Part shown: in pieces, positions 22,885 through 34,751 of the stretch
Numbering within the stretch: position 1 is the stretch's first letter
Layout of the letters: the number at the start of each line of letters is the position of its first letter
Source of the DNA: Ixodes scapularis
Taxonomy: Eukaryota; Arthropoda; Arachnida; Ixodida; Ixodidae
NCBI RefSeq assembly: GCF_016920785.2
Contig: NW_024609884.1
Coordinates: 38,049,035-38,113,034, forward strand
DNA: 64,000 bases
Direction: 5' to 3'
Notes under the pieces: generated by a model
What the model was told of the DNA's origin: nothing
What the model saw: only the letters and a program-made list of their open reading frames with translations
Databases searched by the model: none
Position numbers and translations under genes: made by a program

Positions 22885-23690
22885 CTTTAGGCGCTGTCAC
22901 ACTGCGTATCAGTTCGGTATCGTAATAATCCTCGTGCCGTTTTTTTTTTTTTTTGTTTTTTTTTAGTGCCGTGCCGCGGAGAAATGCAGCGTCACGAGAG
23001 AGATTAAGCGCCTGCGCACAAAGCCCTTTCCGGGGAGCGTCGTCTGCTAGGCTATTCCGCTGATCGCACACAGCCCCTGTTCCGTAGCAAAGGAGCGCGT
23101 TGCGCCGATTTACCGCAGCCGACGCTACGAGCCATCTTGGCCGGTCCATCGCTAAGAGTGTGTCACGTGGCCTTCCTGTTGGGCACAACTGCACGCGGAA
23201 GCACGATGTCACGTGGCAGAGTGACAGCGCGGGATTGGTTTTGATGGCTCGTAGCATAGGCTGTGGTTTACAGTTTAATGCATCGTTGCATTCAGCTTGT
23301 CGCGTCATCGTATTTTTATTTTTTTGGTTCTGACAAAGTAAATGCAAACAAAAAATAAAAGAATAAAAAAAAAAAAACTAAATTAAACGAGATAACGCGC
23401 GGTTTCTTTCACGCCTGAGCAGTATCACGGTATCACCCAAGCAGGCGCTCTTCAGATCTTTGCTTAAAGGCGGTCAGCTATGCCAGCAGATAAGGAACAG
23501 GGGCTGTGTGCGGTCGACAGAATAGCCTAGCAGACGACGCTCGCACCGGAGAGAGCTTTGTGCGCACGCGCCTAATCTCTCCCGTGACGCCGCATTTCTC
23601 CGCGGCACAGCGCTGGCGGTCCCGGCGGTCGACGCTCGCGTGATATTATTAAAACAATTGGGCGACTGTACACTGTGCATGCTATTTCCC
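22885..23690. repeat. Nested foldback element
   Basis: The outer arms 22970-23083 and about 23493-23609 are inverted copies. Shared phrases include GCGCCTGCGCACAAAGC against its complement, GTCGTCTGCTAGGCTATTC and CACACAGCCCCTGTTCC. Weaker pairing extends outward to about 22885 and 23690. Inside, 23110-23135 and 23244-23270 form a second inverted pair around CTACGAGCCAT. The inner loop holds two copies of TGTCACGTGGC (23161-23171 and 23207-23217), each with a CACGTG E-box. No protein is encoded; the overlapping minus-strand frames are translations of the repeats. Confidence 0.75.
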
Positions 23691-24415
23691 GCAACTACTA
23701 TTTCCACACTGCAGTCAGTGTGCGTGCCCAGCGACTCACTCTGGGCTCTTGGCGGGTAAATAGTCGGGTTGTCTAGACGCATCAAGCCGCAGTGGTAATT
23801 TTGAGAAATACACCGTCCAGAAGACCGTCTGCATACACAGCGTGAGGCGTGTGTTGGTGGTCCCGCCACGTTGGTCATACAAACACTCTTTGCGGACATC
23901 TTGAAAGCATACATGTAAGAAGCAAACATTATGCTTGACGGTTGTTCGCAGGTACTTCTATCGTCATCTGTGCAACGACCACCGCGTCCTTTGTTTACGT
24001 TTTGTATGAGCAGTTGGGCTTGTTCCGTGGTTGGTGGAACACACACTTATTATACGAGAACCTTGAGTTTTATAGGTATTTTCGTGGCCTTCGAACTTTC
24101 GAGTCCGAATCCTATACTGAGCAGCATAACTCCACGAGGGGCAACACCAGTGCTGTGGCCTACGGTTTGAGAAAAGCAATACTGTAAAACTAAAAGGCCT
24201 CTGGATACGGAGACGTCCAGTGTAGGCTGGTCGCCAGTAATGATGCGTCGTTTAGGGACTGCGTGACTGGCGAGGGAAATTATTAAGGCGCAAATTGTGA
24301 GTAAACATCACTCACCAAGTTCCAAAGCCTGGCGTTGTTTTGTTTGTTTTTTAAACACTTTTTGCGATTCGACAGCTATTGACCTTTGTTGATTCTCAGA
24401 CTTTTTGTTGTGCAG
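23691..24415. other. Stretch without supported genes
   Basis: Overlapping frames of about 80 codons at 23930-24190 have no recognisable motif. The final 50 bases before 24416 form a pyrimidine-rich lead-in to the exon candidate that follows. Confidence 0.4.
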
Positions 24416-24528
24416 GTTTTCCGCCAATCATGGCACAACTTCGTCCAGTGCTACGATCGCCGATGGCGCGCACTCTTTATGAACGTCTGCTTCGCGACCG
24501 GGAGCTTCAACACTTCGACAAATCTCAA
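24416..24528 (+). CDS. Candidate coding exon of an unidentified gene
   Basis: A 113-nt segment is bounded by a good acceptor (CTTTTTGTTGTGCAG before 24416) and a consensus donor (CTCAA/GTGAGTG at 24529). One frame is open throughout and gives 37 complete codons after two leading bases, ending in phase 0. It contains an ATG at 24430 in the context CAATCATGG, so it could be a first coding exon with 14 bases of 5' UTR, or an internal exon. The predicted peptide is charged and helix-prone (ARTLYERLLRDRELQHF). I do not recognise the protein and found no matching partner exon in the window. Confidence 0.45.
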
Positions 24529-24530
24529 GT

Positions 24531-26779
24531 GAGTGTTAATATATTCCGTGATATAATTACTTGCATTGCAGCCGTATACATTTGAGCCGAACATCCATCT
24601 GGAATTGTACTGTCGTCTTCGGCTTGGCCTTTTGGGCCATAAGGCATCCTCCTCCTGACGCATCAAATTTTGTGCTATTTGGATCTTTTTTTTTTTCTTC
24701 TATTTTTTTAGCCCTTTTAATTACCGTATGTTGATATTTTGGGTATTCGTGGTTCCTCCGTATTTCACTAAGTTACCTCAAGTCTTCCACTATTTTAGAT
24801 GGTATTCCTTGTAGCCTGGGCTTCGAGTTCTTGGTCGTCTAGTTGCACTTCCCATCATTAATATTTTCACGGCGTGCCCCTGAATGATGCTCGAGCAGTA
24901 CGAAAATGGCAGCCTTCCACCTTGGGTTGTCAATGAGACGACTTCAATCTGAGATTGCTCAAGAAGGAACGCCAACGAAATGCAATAGCTTTGCTCTTAA
25001 ATTCATTGACAATAATGAGCTAAATATAACCAACACAAACCTAAGAATGTTTTATTTTTTTTTTATTTTAGGTTTTAGTTGTTGCGGAACCGGCATCATT
25101 TAAACGTCAACAGGAATGCAATGTTCCTTGAATTGTGTTAGCTTAATGACTTGACGGTTTCACGATCCTCTACTAACCAAAATTCGATAACGCTTTTTTT
25201 TGTTTGTTTGTTTTTTTTGGAAGGGGGGGGGGGGGAGGGCGGGGGCGACACCGGTGAAGGGACGTAAAAGGGACTTGGTTGGTGCACGAGACACATGATC
25301 CACATCCTACTTTGCACAGACCATTAGAGAGAGACCATCGGCGAAGACTCCCGAGGGGCGCGTGAGCCCCTTCGTCGGCATGTGCAGCCAGGGCCATCTC
25401 CGCCGCCTCGTCCCGCTTGGTCGCCCCGGAGCATCATCTTGGCGCACCGGTTCTCCCGCGTCATCCCCGGCTTTCTTTTTTCTCTTCTTTTTTTACGAAG
25501 CATCACTATCCACCTCGCACCTCGTGCCTCCCCCCGCGTCTCTTACAACAAACCCTGCGAGCCGCAATATGTTTCCGCGCGCTGCCCTTTTGTTCCGGAA
25601 ATTTTCTCGAAAATCGCTTTGTTTTCGCCGGTCCCGTTTTTTATATTTCCCCGTTTTCCAAGAACATCCGCTCCCTGGCACCCCCCCCCCCCCCCTCCTC
25701 CCCACCCCCGGGATCAGCTCGTGCTCGTGCATAATGCGGCATTGTTTTCGACTCGGGTGTGTATTTGTACCCCGTCGGATTCGCTTTCCTCCGTCGCTCG
25801 TCGTCGCCGGAGCCGCGGCCTCCGTTGCAGGCATCGCAATAAGCAAAGCGACGCCGGACGACTCGTTCGTCAGGCTCTGCTTGGGCTGCAGCGCTGGGGG
25901 CGAGCGACCAGGGGCCACCCCTCTCGCTCCAGCGCCCTCGCCGGGGTTAGAGCGTTTTATTGGTGCTATTGCTCGCCATTTGTCTCCGGTGATGGATCGG
26001 AGACAGGATGTGCTGCATTCCGTGCTGCCTCGACGGCTGCTTTAAACGAAATGTTGCCTGCCCCGTCTCGTTGTTTTGTTCTGCCTACGTCGCCGTTGCC
26101 GCCACCGCGACTGTTCTCGTGGCCCGGCTGCAATATGGGAGTGTTTCGGCTCGTCCTGTCTCGTCCTAGCTCCGGCCGGCGCATCGTGTTCTCGTTTTCT
26201 CCTCGGGAGCCTGCGGGGTCGGTCCGTTTTTCAGGCTCGCTTTGGAGGCTATCAGTCGAAGCTCCTGTTCCGACCGACGGTCCTAGCGTGCCGGGTTTAC
26301 GTGGTACACGGAACGCCTCTTCCGCTTGGCTTCTCTGCTCGTGGTTGGATCGAGTGGTTCAGTTCCCGGAGTCGGGAACCTTTGTTTCAGGGATAGGGTG
26401 TTTTTAGTCCCGACGCTGATTGCAACATGAAACGAAAAAAATGTGCGCCTGCTGCACGCAGCCAGCTCAAAGTTCCATAAAATGTGTAGTTAGGAGTGGA
26501 TTTTACCTTGTGAATTTTCAGGGCGTAGATCGATGCTTTTTTGAAAAACCAGAACGAGACCCTTGAAAATGGGAATGGCGAACACTGACACGGACGACCT
26601 GTCAGGTTCGGTACACCTATCGCGAGGTGGCGCATGCATTTGAAAGAAGACTGAGCGATTCGTTGACTGCAGGTTTGAACAGTCGAGTTAGCCTTTATTT
26701 ATTTTATTAAGTGTGGTATTATTCTCGCAGGGCATAATAAATTTCAGATGGAAGCTAGATTGCGCGAAGACCTTTGAGT
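24531..26779. other. Introns or intergenic DNA with a GC-rich block
   Basis: From about 25215 to 26400 the sequence is GC-rich with G13 (25223-25235) and C15 (25681-25695) runs. Frames of up to 341 codons are open there in several registers at once, as expected from few stops. They translate homopolymers and show no domain. The block may be a CpG-island promoter or 5' exon, but no TATA box, initiator or splice pattern decides this. Confidence 0.35.
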
Positions 26780-26892
26780 CTTATCAACCGCCGAGTCATA
26801 GCGTTTTCTATATGATCGGATGGATGGATGAATACGGCTGAATCCTTTGAATTGGCGGCGGCTTGTGCCAGCTGGCCTGTGTTTTTATTTTG
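26780..26892 (-). mobile_element. LINE 3'-end fragment
   Basis: The segment GGATGGATGGATG followed by GCTGAATCCTTTGAATTGG and CAGCTGGCCTGTGTTTT is closely related to 44762-44830, which is the 3' end of the large minus-strand LINE. On the minus strand it terminates in CATCCATCCATC, a likely 3' tail. It is probably a severely 5'-truncated copy of that family, or a SINE that shares its tail. Confidence 0.5.
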
Positions 26893-27055
26893 ATCTGCTA
26901 ATATCATAAAACTAAAGTTAATAATTTTAATAGTACAGTTTCCAAACATTCCGATCGGTGTAACGAAAGCATGACCTCTCTATGGGAGCAACAAACCTGC
27001 CTCCCGGACTGACTTGGTCGTCTCTTCCAGCCAGAGGTCGGCATTCATGGTTGAA
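26893..27055. other. Spacer without features
   Basis: No feature is supported between the LINE 3' fragment and the degenerate satellite that follows. Confidence 0.4.
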
Positions 27056-27236
27056 CTCACTCACAGCCAGCTCAAAATATAAAGTTGAAACCTCATTCAC
27101 CCTCACTGCCGCACTCACGTTCCAGTCCTCACTCAAAACTCATGAACTCACTGAACTCATGAACTCACCGAAATCATGAACTCACACACATCATCGAACT
27201 CACTCAGTCACTCACAATCCGACCTCACTCACTCAG
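27056..27236. repeat. Degenerate minisatellite of AACTCA(C/T) units
   Basis: Repeats of AACTCAC, ATGAACTCA and CACTCA fill this stretch, densest at 27132-27215. Unit length varies from about 7 to 14 bases. It is simple-sequence expansion rather than coding sequence. Confidence 0.8.
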
Positions 27237-29759
27237 AAGTAGTTCTCGCCCACAGCGTAGTCGCGGCGCTGGCGCTCGTGTTGCGCGCGGGTTGCCGTTT
27301 TCCGCTGCTGCGGCGCCATCTGTCACGTCACCAAGTGAAGAAATCTTTTGTCTTTTCTTTTTTCCCCGCTTTGACTCCTTCCGCGCGTTGGCCTAGCGCT
27401 TGAGGAAGATGCGTTTTGTTGGGATACAAGGGCACATCATCGCGAGTCGCGTGAAGTATTCTTTACAGTGTTCACTGTTCGTTTCAAGCATTCGCTACAA
27501 CTTCGTGCAAGTATGGAGTGAGCGTCTGTATCGTTGTTTATTCAGGTGTGAATTATTATTATTTAAATATGCACCACCGTGTGTGTGTATCTTGTTTTTC
27601 CATAGAATACTGCGAACTTCTTCGTAATAGTAGGACGGTATATACTCGGCAATTCGTTTTCGAGTAAAACTATTTCGCAACGGACTGTCTTTATATTTAT
27701 CGTCGTTCGCTCAACTTTTTTTCTGGAGGCCTGATCGATTGAAGAACTTCGTGTCGACCATAATATTGCATATTAATATTCTTTATCGCGTCTCTCATTT
27801 TCTGTTGCATTGCACATACCAATTAAATCTGGAACGTTCTAATGTACCGACTCTGTGCCTCGTAAAATGTTATACATTATAAATCCTGACTTAAAATCGT
27901 GATCGGTGTCAGATGCCTTCGGTACGCTTGCTGTTCAGACAACGTGTGCTTGTGTTCACACTTGCCAATAGGTTGTATACAAATATTTACAAACTACATG
28001 TACAAAGTTGTGTTTTTTTAAATTAAAATCATTTATTAGTTTTTGATGGATGGTTATTTTTAATTTGTGTTCACTAATTTTAATTAATAAACTACGACCT
28101 AGTGGTGCAAGCGCAAGTTTTTTTTACCTTCTCTATTTAAATGACTTCACTTCTAGCCACGCATACCCTGCTTCCGATATCCACGCGAAATTTGACGAGG
28201 GTGGGGCGCGGTCATGCAACTTAACTAAATGGTGTACAGTTCTTCAATATTTGTTTTGTTAAATACAAAAAAAAAAAAATCTGGGCCCTTAATTTCTTCG
28301 GCGGGGAAGGTTGCTTCCGAGCATGCACGCGCATGCACGCATATTTAATTTTTTGTTTTAATTGCTTAGGTCCCGATCTTACCCCCTTTCCCTTGTTATT
28401 TACTCGTATATATAGAACGTTGCCAAAAAGACAAATAGCTCTCGCTGTAAACGGCCGGGACGTGCACCGGCGCGAGCTGTACCTGTAGATAAATAATAAT
28501 ATAATGGATCATAACTAATATCCAATTACTATGGGAGCTAGTAATAAAAACCTTTCTCCGCCCCACGAAACGTTTTCGGGAGCAGGCAGTATTCGGACTC
28601 TGCTCAATGATCTCCTATTGAACGACTAACAGGGAGTCAGATAGCAGGTTAGGAACGTCAATGATTTGTTATCACCAATATTAAGCGCAAGCAAAACAAT
28701 CGTTTAATATCTCTTTTAATGTAATCTAGAGATCTATCGCATGCAATAGTTCCATGACAACAATCGAATTAACTTTTACATCTACCAAATGAATGAAGCA
28801 GCCTTTAAACCCAATTGCGTACAAGTCCGGAGCTTTGGGCGTACTCAAGCACAAAAACGTGTTTGCGTACTTTTTTTTTTTTTTTTTTTTTTACAGAACT
28901 CCAGTCTACAACTTGAACGAACAAATATACAGGCGAATCATGACATTTCCCAGCAGCTTTCACTTTAGTATTGGCTTCAGAATTCGCGATCGTGCATAAG
29001 ACGAGCGCACTCGAAATAACAACGTCTGCCTTCAGGCGTACCGGCGTAGCGCCCGTTTGCCTCCTTCACGAAATCACAAAACGCCATGCGTATAGACCCT
29101 TTCTGTGTACTCTCGTTCAGCCACCTAATAGGCGTATCCGGTATGGGCGACAAAAAAATACTAAAACGTTTCAACCTGTAACTATTAAAAAAAAAATAAG
29201 GGGGAGGCAAAACGATATTGTGTGACGGTTACGCTTATATCTTAAATGTCTTCTACTGGCGTGACGACGGCAAAACAATTTTTTTGCCCATACTGGAAGT
29301 GACGACAATTCAAGATGGTGGCGCCCTTGGAGAAAGGGTCCATATCGGGGCCTCGCAGTCGACACGAGAGCGGCCGAGACGAGCGGGAGAGCCCCGCCCC
29401 CTATTTCGTCACCCGACACGAAGCAGCGCCCAGCGGCAAAAGGCCACGCCAAGCCGCCTCGAAGTGAGCCAGCCGAAGCCGAAGAGCGCAGATAAATCTA
29501 TCAGCGCCTTTTCCTCCTTTTCCATCACTTCTTGACAGACTTGTGCTGGTTGCTTGAAAAATGTGATGGATGAAGATTACAAATTACCGAGCCTCAATTG
29601 TAATGATTTACCGCTACGAATTACTTTCGCTGAGAAGTAACAGATTACTTTACTCGTTACGTTACGAATTACTTTCACGTTACTTTTTCCGTACACTTAT
29701 CCAGAAAACAATGGACACAATTTTTATATTTCTCAAAAATGTTCTGCAATACGACTTTT
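27237..29759. other. Stretch without supported genes
   Basis: An AT-rich region runs from 27540 to 28960, with a long T-run at 28870-28892 followed by an acceptor-like ACAG that leads to no good donor. A GC-rich patch lies at 29310-29500. A degenerate repeat of TTAC cores (for example GTTACGTTACGAATTAC) lies at about 29575-29695. No gene is supported. Confidence 0.4.
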
Positions 29760-29865
29760 CATTTCTCCGTGTTGAATTAACCTGACACTGCGGTAGAGAA
29801 GAAACATCAAAACGTATAATTATAATGCAATTAAATGCAAAGGTGCAAGCGAGCTGGACAAGAAT

Positions 29866-30126
29866 GACGAAAATAATCCCTGGAGAAGGGGAACAAGAGG
29901 GACAAAGGACAAACACAAATCTCCAAACACAGCTAGGTGACTGGTGAGCGACGAAAAAATCCACCTGGTCGTACTCCGAGCGCTCTACCTGTAATGGAGA
30001 GGTCCCGGATTCGATACCCGGACCAGGCGGATTTTTTCGGTCGCCCACCAGTCACCTAGCTGTGTTTGGAGATTTGTGTTTGTCCTTTGTCCCTCTTGTT
30101 CCCCTTCTCCAGGGATTATTTTCGTC
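29866..30126 (+). repeat. Palindrome P1 with tRNA-like core
   Basis: Arms of about 105 bp (29866-29970 and 30021-30126) are inverted copies with few differences. The centre 29964-30027 is 64 nt and looks like a tRNA: CCTGGTC at its start pairs with GACCAGG at its end as a 7-bp acceptor stem, and CCCGGATTCGATACCCGG forms a T-arm with a B-box. The D- and anticodon-arm region is short and does not fold convincingly. GCGCTCTACC there is the complement of a tRNA A-box core, so the A-box would lie on the opposite strand from the B-box. A decayed, hairpin-embedded tRNA-derived element is the best description. Confidence 0.65.
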
Positions 30127-30129
30127 GTC

Positions 30130-30350
30130 AAAACGTAGAAGGGACAGAAAATAGACCGTAGGACGTCTCAAACTCAGCTAGCTCGTTTATTTAGTCCACC
30201 TCCTTATATAGTCTCAATCTCAAGGTCATCTCCACTTTTTGTTTGTGGAGATGACCTTGAGATTGAGATTATATAAGGAGGGGGACTAAATAAACGAGTT
30301 AGCTGAGTTTGAGACGTCGTCCTGTCTATTTTCTGGCCCTTCTACGTTTT
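30130..30350. repeat. Palindrome P2, about 105-bp arms with 9-nt loop
   Basis: Left arm 30130-30235 and right arm 30245-30350 pair almost perfectly. The loop is only about nine bases (30236-30244). Such a short-spaced near-perfect palindrome can extrude as a cruciform and is normally unstable, so it is either young or an artefact of assembly. Confidence 0.85.
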
Positions 30351-30400
30351 GATGTTTCTTCTCTACCCCAGTTTCATGTTAATTTCAACATGGTCAATAT

Positions 30401-32080
30401 ACACCAGCTCGCCTGCACCCTTACGATTTTTTCATTTCTCATACGCCCGTATTATGGTAATCCTTGTAAAAATAAATTATTGTATATAAGAGAAAGAGTG
30501 TAAGTGCATTCTTTTCACCTGTAAGCTGACAAGGCACCGAAAGCTGCTACCACACCCGCCATCCCGCCAGCTTACGGCCTCCAGAAATGATCCCTGGAAT
30601 TGTGCAGACTGATCTAGCGATGCGCATGCTCATTAGCAGCGTCTACCTCCGCTACGAGATTCGGAGCTAAAGATGCGATTTACGAAATCTCCCTTTTGTC
30701 TCTGGTGTTTCGCCTTTTATTCGCAAGAAAAGCAAAACTTGGTTCTAACGTTACAATGTTCAGCCGATGCAGAATCCAGGTGTCCCAGCTTACCTTGTTG
30801 TGTTTCCGTAGATTAGAGTTTGTTGTTCTTGCTGATGACAATGTCTGTTTTTTGGCAAGCAAAGTGTGCACTGAAACGTTGGGTTTCCGTTCTCCTTAAT
30901 GCCCTGATTTTTAAACATCCCATTAAGAGATGGCCATGGAGGCGACGGACACTCCATCACCGAAAACTCGACCAGTCAGAGAAAAAGTCGTGGTTACCGG
31001 TTATCGATCGTTCATCGGTTCTCACTTTCATACCAATATTCGTGGAGGCCACGGGAGGGAAGGGCATAGAGAACGGAAGAAGCGGTGGCCATCGGTGTCA
31101 CAAAACAATAGAGAATCACACCACTTTAACGCGTTCCCTCTTTCTCTCTCTCTCTCTGTCAGCATTCCTTAGATGGCCTAACCCCCCCCCCCCCCCCCCC
31201 CTTTCATGTTGACAGGTGAGGAGTGGACTCGACCACCATGCCCAGACGAGTAAAGAAAAAGAATTATCGTCCGTACCCTCGAAGACGATGCTCTTAGCCT
31301 CGGGCCGGGCGCTTCTCAGCCGTGCCTCAAAGAGAATTCGACCCCCACACGCGAGGCTACATCGTCTGTTACGCGTGTTGTGAGCCCGCGAATCGAGGAG
31401 GTACGGACCCGCGTTTGCTGTCTGTGCAGGTGGCGGAAGATATCGAAGAAGTTGGAGAGCCTGAAACGGTGTAAAAGACGGAAACAAAGAAATACAAAGA
31501 GCTTTCTCCTGCCCGGGAGAAGAAAAATTATTTGCAGAGAAGTTTGACCCCGAGTGGCTTGCTCGGCTAAAACAGTAAGGCGAAAGCTTCCTGCCATGGG
31601 TCACGCATACGGGCGTTCCGCGTATTCCATGCAGAATCAGGCACGTGCTATTTTTTTTTTGTGTGTGTATTTTGTCAAGCAGGAAAAGGAACAAAAAAAG
31701 ACAACAACAGAATTTTCCGTTTTTTAGACGATTAAGAGAGAAGCTAACTGGATTAACCTGACCTCGAAGCTGCCTACAGCCCGTCGCTTTCCCTCATGTG
31801 GCCCCAAAACACGCGTGTCTGGTATCCGCGAACAACGTCTCAATTTAGAAGTGACGCCAGAGGGTTAAAAGCTTCCACAAGGTGCGCGAAGCACGCGCTC
31901 CCCAGAACCCCAAGCACACATGCAGACTTCCCGCGGGGTACGCGAAAAAAGAAAAAAAACAAGCAGTAGGCAAACTTGCGCAAGTGTACGCACCGACGCC
32001 AGCTCATCTCTCCCCTATCCAAGGAAGGTAACGCGAGAAGAAGGAGCAAAAAAGATCCAGCATCAAACGAGCGTCATCGG
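30401..32080. other. Stretch without supported genes; C20 tract
   Basis: A CT-rich tract and a run of 20 C lie at 31137-31201. A minus-strand frame of 192 codons (31116-31694) translates that run as poly-glycine and has no domain, so I do not call it. No other gene evidence is seen. Confidence 0.4.
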
Positions 32081-32081
32081 A

Positions 32082-32089
32082 TATAAAAA
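32082..32089 (+). promoter_or_regulatory. TATA-box-like site ahead of a CpG-rich block
   Basis: TATAAAAA stands at 32082-32089 and is followed within 25-35 bases by GC-rich sequence (GCCGGGGGAAGGGGCGC) that continues to about 32600. The spacing fits a transcription start near 32110. GCCAG/GTTCGT at about 32471 could be a first donor. No consensus initiator is visible and no downstream exon is identified, so this is a candidate only. Confidence 0.3.
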
Positions 32090-34340
32090 CGCTGCGGTAG
32101 TAGCCGGGGGAAGGGGCGCTTAGGAAGCGCGGTCATGCCGAGGGAAGGGGTTTAAGATCCTCTCGCTTTTGTGCGTGGAGCGTGCGCGAGGCGTCGGCAG
32201 AATACCGAAGGGAGGGCGGACGGAGGGCCCAAAGGAAGCCACAAGTGGTGAAAGGGTCGTCGCCAATCAAAGGGGCATCGCGAGGAGCAGGGGGATCCTG
32301 GCCAGGAGCGCGTGTTGCTGCCCGCCGCGTGCTTGGCGGGGTGTGCGCCTTCTGCGCCTGACAGAGGGGCTGCGCCCGTGCCGCGTCGGAAGTGGCGAGG
32401 AAAAGTGAGCCGTAGTGCGAGCGTGCAGAGGGAAAGGAAGTCGCTGCAACGCTGGAGCTCGATCCTTTGCCAGGTTCGTGGGGGTTTTAGGACGCCCCCG
32501 GCGCCGCGTTGGGGCTCGCGCAGCGCAGCGTGTCCCGGTATGGGGCCCTTGTCTGCGTCGTGTGCTGGTCTTTGGTTTTCCGGGTTGTGTTCGTGGGTGA
32601 AGCTTTTATGTTGTCTTGTGTATAGGGAACATAAACCTCTCGGAGTTTGGGATTTTCGAAAATGCTCGGTGTTTGCGTCTTTCTCCTTTTTTTTTTTTTT
32701 GCGTGCATTTGGTATAATAAACGGGGCAGCACCGTGAATTCGGAGTATCTTCACTTTTCCTCTGGTTGATGAAAGAATCGTGCACCCCCCCCCCCCCCCC
32801 CCCCTCCCCCACTTCTCCTTCTACCAACGGTGGCATGCAGGCATTTAGCCCTCCGAGTCCATGCAACCCACACCATTGTCTTCGATTAAAATAGGCATAT
32901 TATAGCCTTCTACCAGATCGGAGAGGCCAAAAAACGTACGCCTACTATAGTGATGGGATCGACAATTATAAGTTCATCTCACTTAAATTTATTACTTCGG
33001 TGTTTTGTTTTTCAAGTTTATTACATGTGGGAGGGGTAGAAGGTAAATATTCATGTATATAAAGTATCAACAATTAAAAAATATTTGCTTAATATAATAT
33101 ACGTCCTAAACCTCAAAACGATGCTTACAGCAACGAAATTGCACTCTTGGGAGAGCTGCGTTAAAAATACAAGTAGGTAATGTTTTATTGTACATTAAGG
33201 TTATAACATTAAGATTTAACATTAATTGTTTTAATATGTTTGGACATATTTAAAGAAGGGCGCTACTTCTAGTTAAGCTCATGAAACTAGGTATAACCGC
33301 CAATAGTTCAAGAATTAGATGCTTATTTTAAGGTATCCACTTGACATTCTATTTTTATACTATACAGCTAGTCCCTGATACTATTTTGCATGACACATTC
33401 CTCTACGTGCTAATACTCAAGACAGGAGGTAATGAATAAAAAAAAAAAAAGACGGGGCGTGAATATGGTGACTGGATATTGTGAACATGGTCAGTTTGTA
33501 ATCGGATACAATATCAGTTTTGACTGCTAAAACGTGATATTGGGAAAATGCTCTATTTCATTTTATGTAAGCCGTCATGTTTGTGGTTTCTGAACATTTG
33601 TCTATAAATTAATCTGTGCTCAATGTTCCATTCCTGCCAATTTCTTCTTGCAATATTAAGTAGTCGATTCTACTGAGCACGTTTCTATATATGACGTTAT
33701 CTGAGAAAGTGGATTGCTAGAGAAAAGCTTTCTTTTAACCAGAATATTTTTAGAGTAAGTAGGAACCATAGTTAAGGACAACGTCGTACTCCTCAACTCT
33801 CTCTGCCTGTAAATAGTTAGTCTCCTCCGCACTATTAGAACAACTTGTTTCATAAGTAGAAAAAAAAATGCGTCTCTTTGACTCCGAGGCAAGCTTCAGG
33901 ACTAAAAATTTCCTACTGGTGGGTTTAAAGTTAAAATCCCCTTTCGAGGTCTACATATATCTGAATTAACGTAACTACAAATGTCTGAATTCATTTTCAG
34001 TCTTTACAGGGTGGAACCAGATACTGTACGTTGGTCTGACACGTAAAAACCCAAACTGTCACAGGACGAAACGCGAAATGGTGCCATGGAAGCGAGGCAT
34101 CCCAATCCCAGTTGCACCGTGAGTCGTGACGATATATCCCAAAGAGCTTCTAAAAAAATCTTCGTGGAGTTTTATTTTTTTTTTTACGAGAGACTGGTGT
34201 ATTTGGTGTGTTCTTTTAACAGTATATATACCTCACACCACATTAAGTCAAAGGTTCATTTCGAAACCGCGTATATCTCAGCCGAAAGTCTAATTTATTT
34301 TACAGTACTACTACCCCAAACATAGAAGCATCGTAGGAAA
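32090..34340. other. CpG-rich block then AT-rich stretch
   Basis: 32100-32600 is GC-rich with open frames on both strands and no recognised domain. A C20 run lies at 32785-32804. From 32880 to 34340 the sequence is strongly AT-rich with no supported gene. TTACAGGGTGGAACC at about 34004 resembles the terminal phrase of the 15.5-kb foldback family but has no partner. Confidence 0.4.
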
Positions 34341-34348
34341 GGGTTACA

Positions 34349-34578
<230 letters not shown>

Positions 34579-34751
34579 CACGTCATAAACACTCCGAACA
34601 GAAAGAACTGGAAAAGTAAAAGGAGTGGGCGAGCACTCACCAATTAGACTCATACCCACAGCTGGTTCCATGGGCACGCCGGCACACACACACATATATA
34701 TGTATATATATAATAACATCTTGGGGATAAGTAGGCTGTAGGCGTATTTTT

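Larger units (their letters stand above)
29760..30400. repeat. Composite foldback: two abutting long palindromes within outer inverted repeats
   Basis: Outer repeats at about 29785-29816 and 30341-30375 share GTAGAGAAGAAACATCAAAACG in inverted orientation. Between them lie palindrome P1 (29866-30126) and palindrome P2 (30130-30350), with three bases between. The phrases GTGCAAGCGAGCTGG (29843) and CCAGCTCGCCTGCACC (30404-30420) extend the outer symmetry further. No protein is encoded; a frame of about 120 codons on the minus strand is a translation of the repeat. Confidence 0.85.

Noticed and set aside
23474..24046. 190-codon minus-strand frame
   Set aside because: Its lower part overlaps the arm of the 22.9-23.7 kb foldback, and a similar peptide is produced from the other arm. 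It is a repeat translation.
25382..26407. 341-codon plus-strand open frame
   Set aside because: It lies in GC-rich, stop-poor DNA where other frames on both strands are also open. It translates a C15 run as poly-proline and shows no domain or conserved motif.
29680..30048. 122-codon minus-strand frame
   Set aside because: It is a translation of palindrome P1 and its outer repeat. A related phrase (FDVSSLPQ) appears on the plus strand at 30309-30503 from the other arm.
31116..31694. 192-codon minus-strand open frame
   Set aside because: It reads through the C20 run as poly-glycine and a CT repeat as Arg/Glu. No recognisable family.
32152..32754. 200-codon minus-strand frame in the CpG block
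   Set aside because: Competing frames are open on the other strand, with no domain and a poly-K stretch from a T-run.
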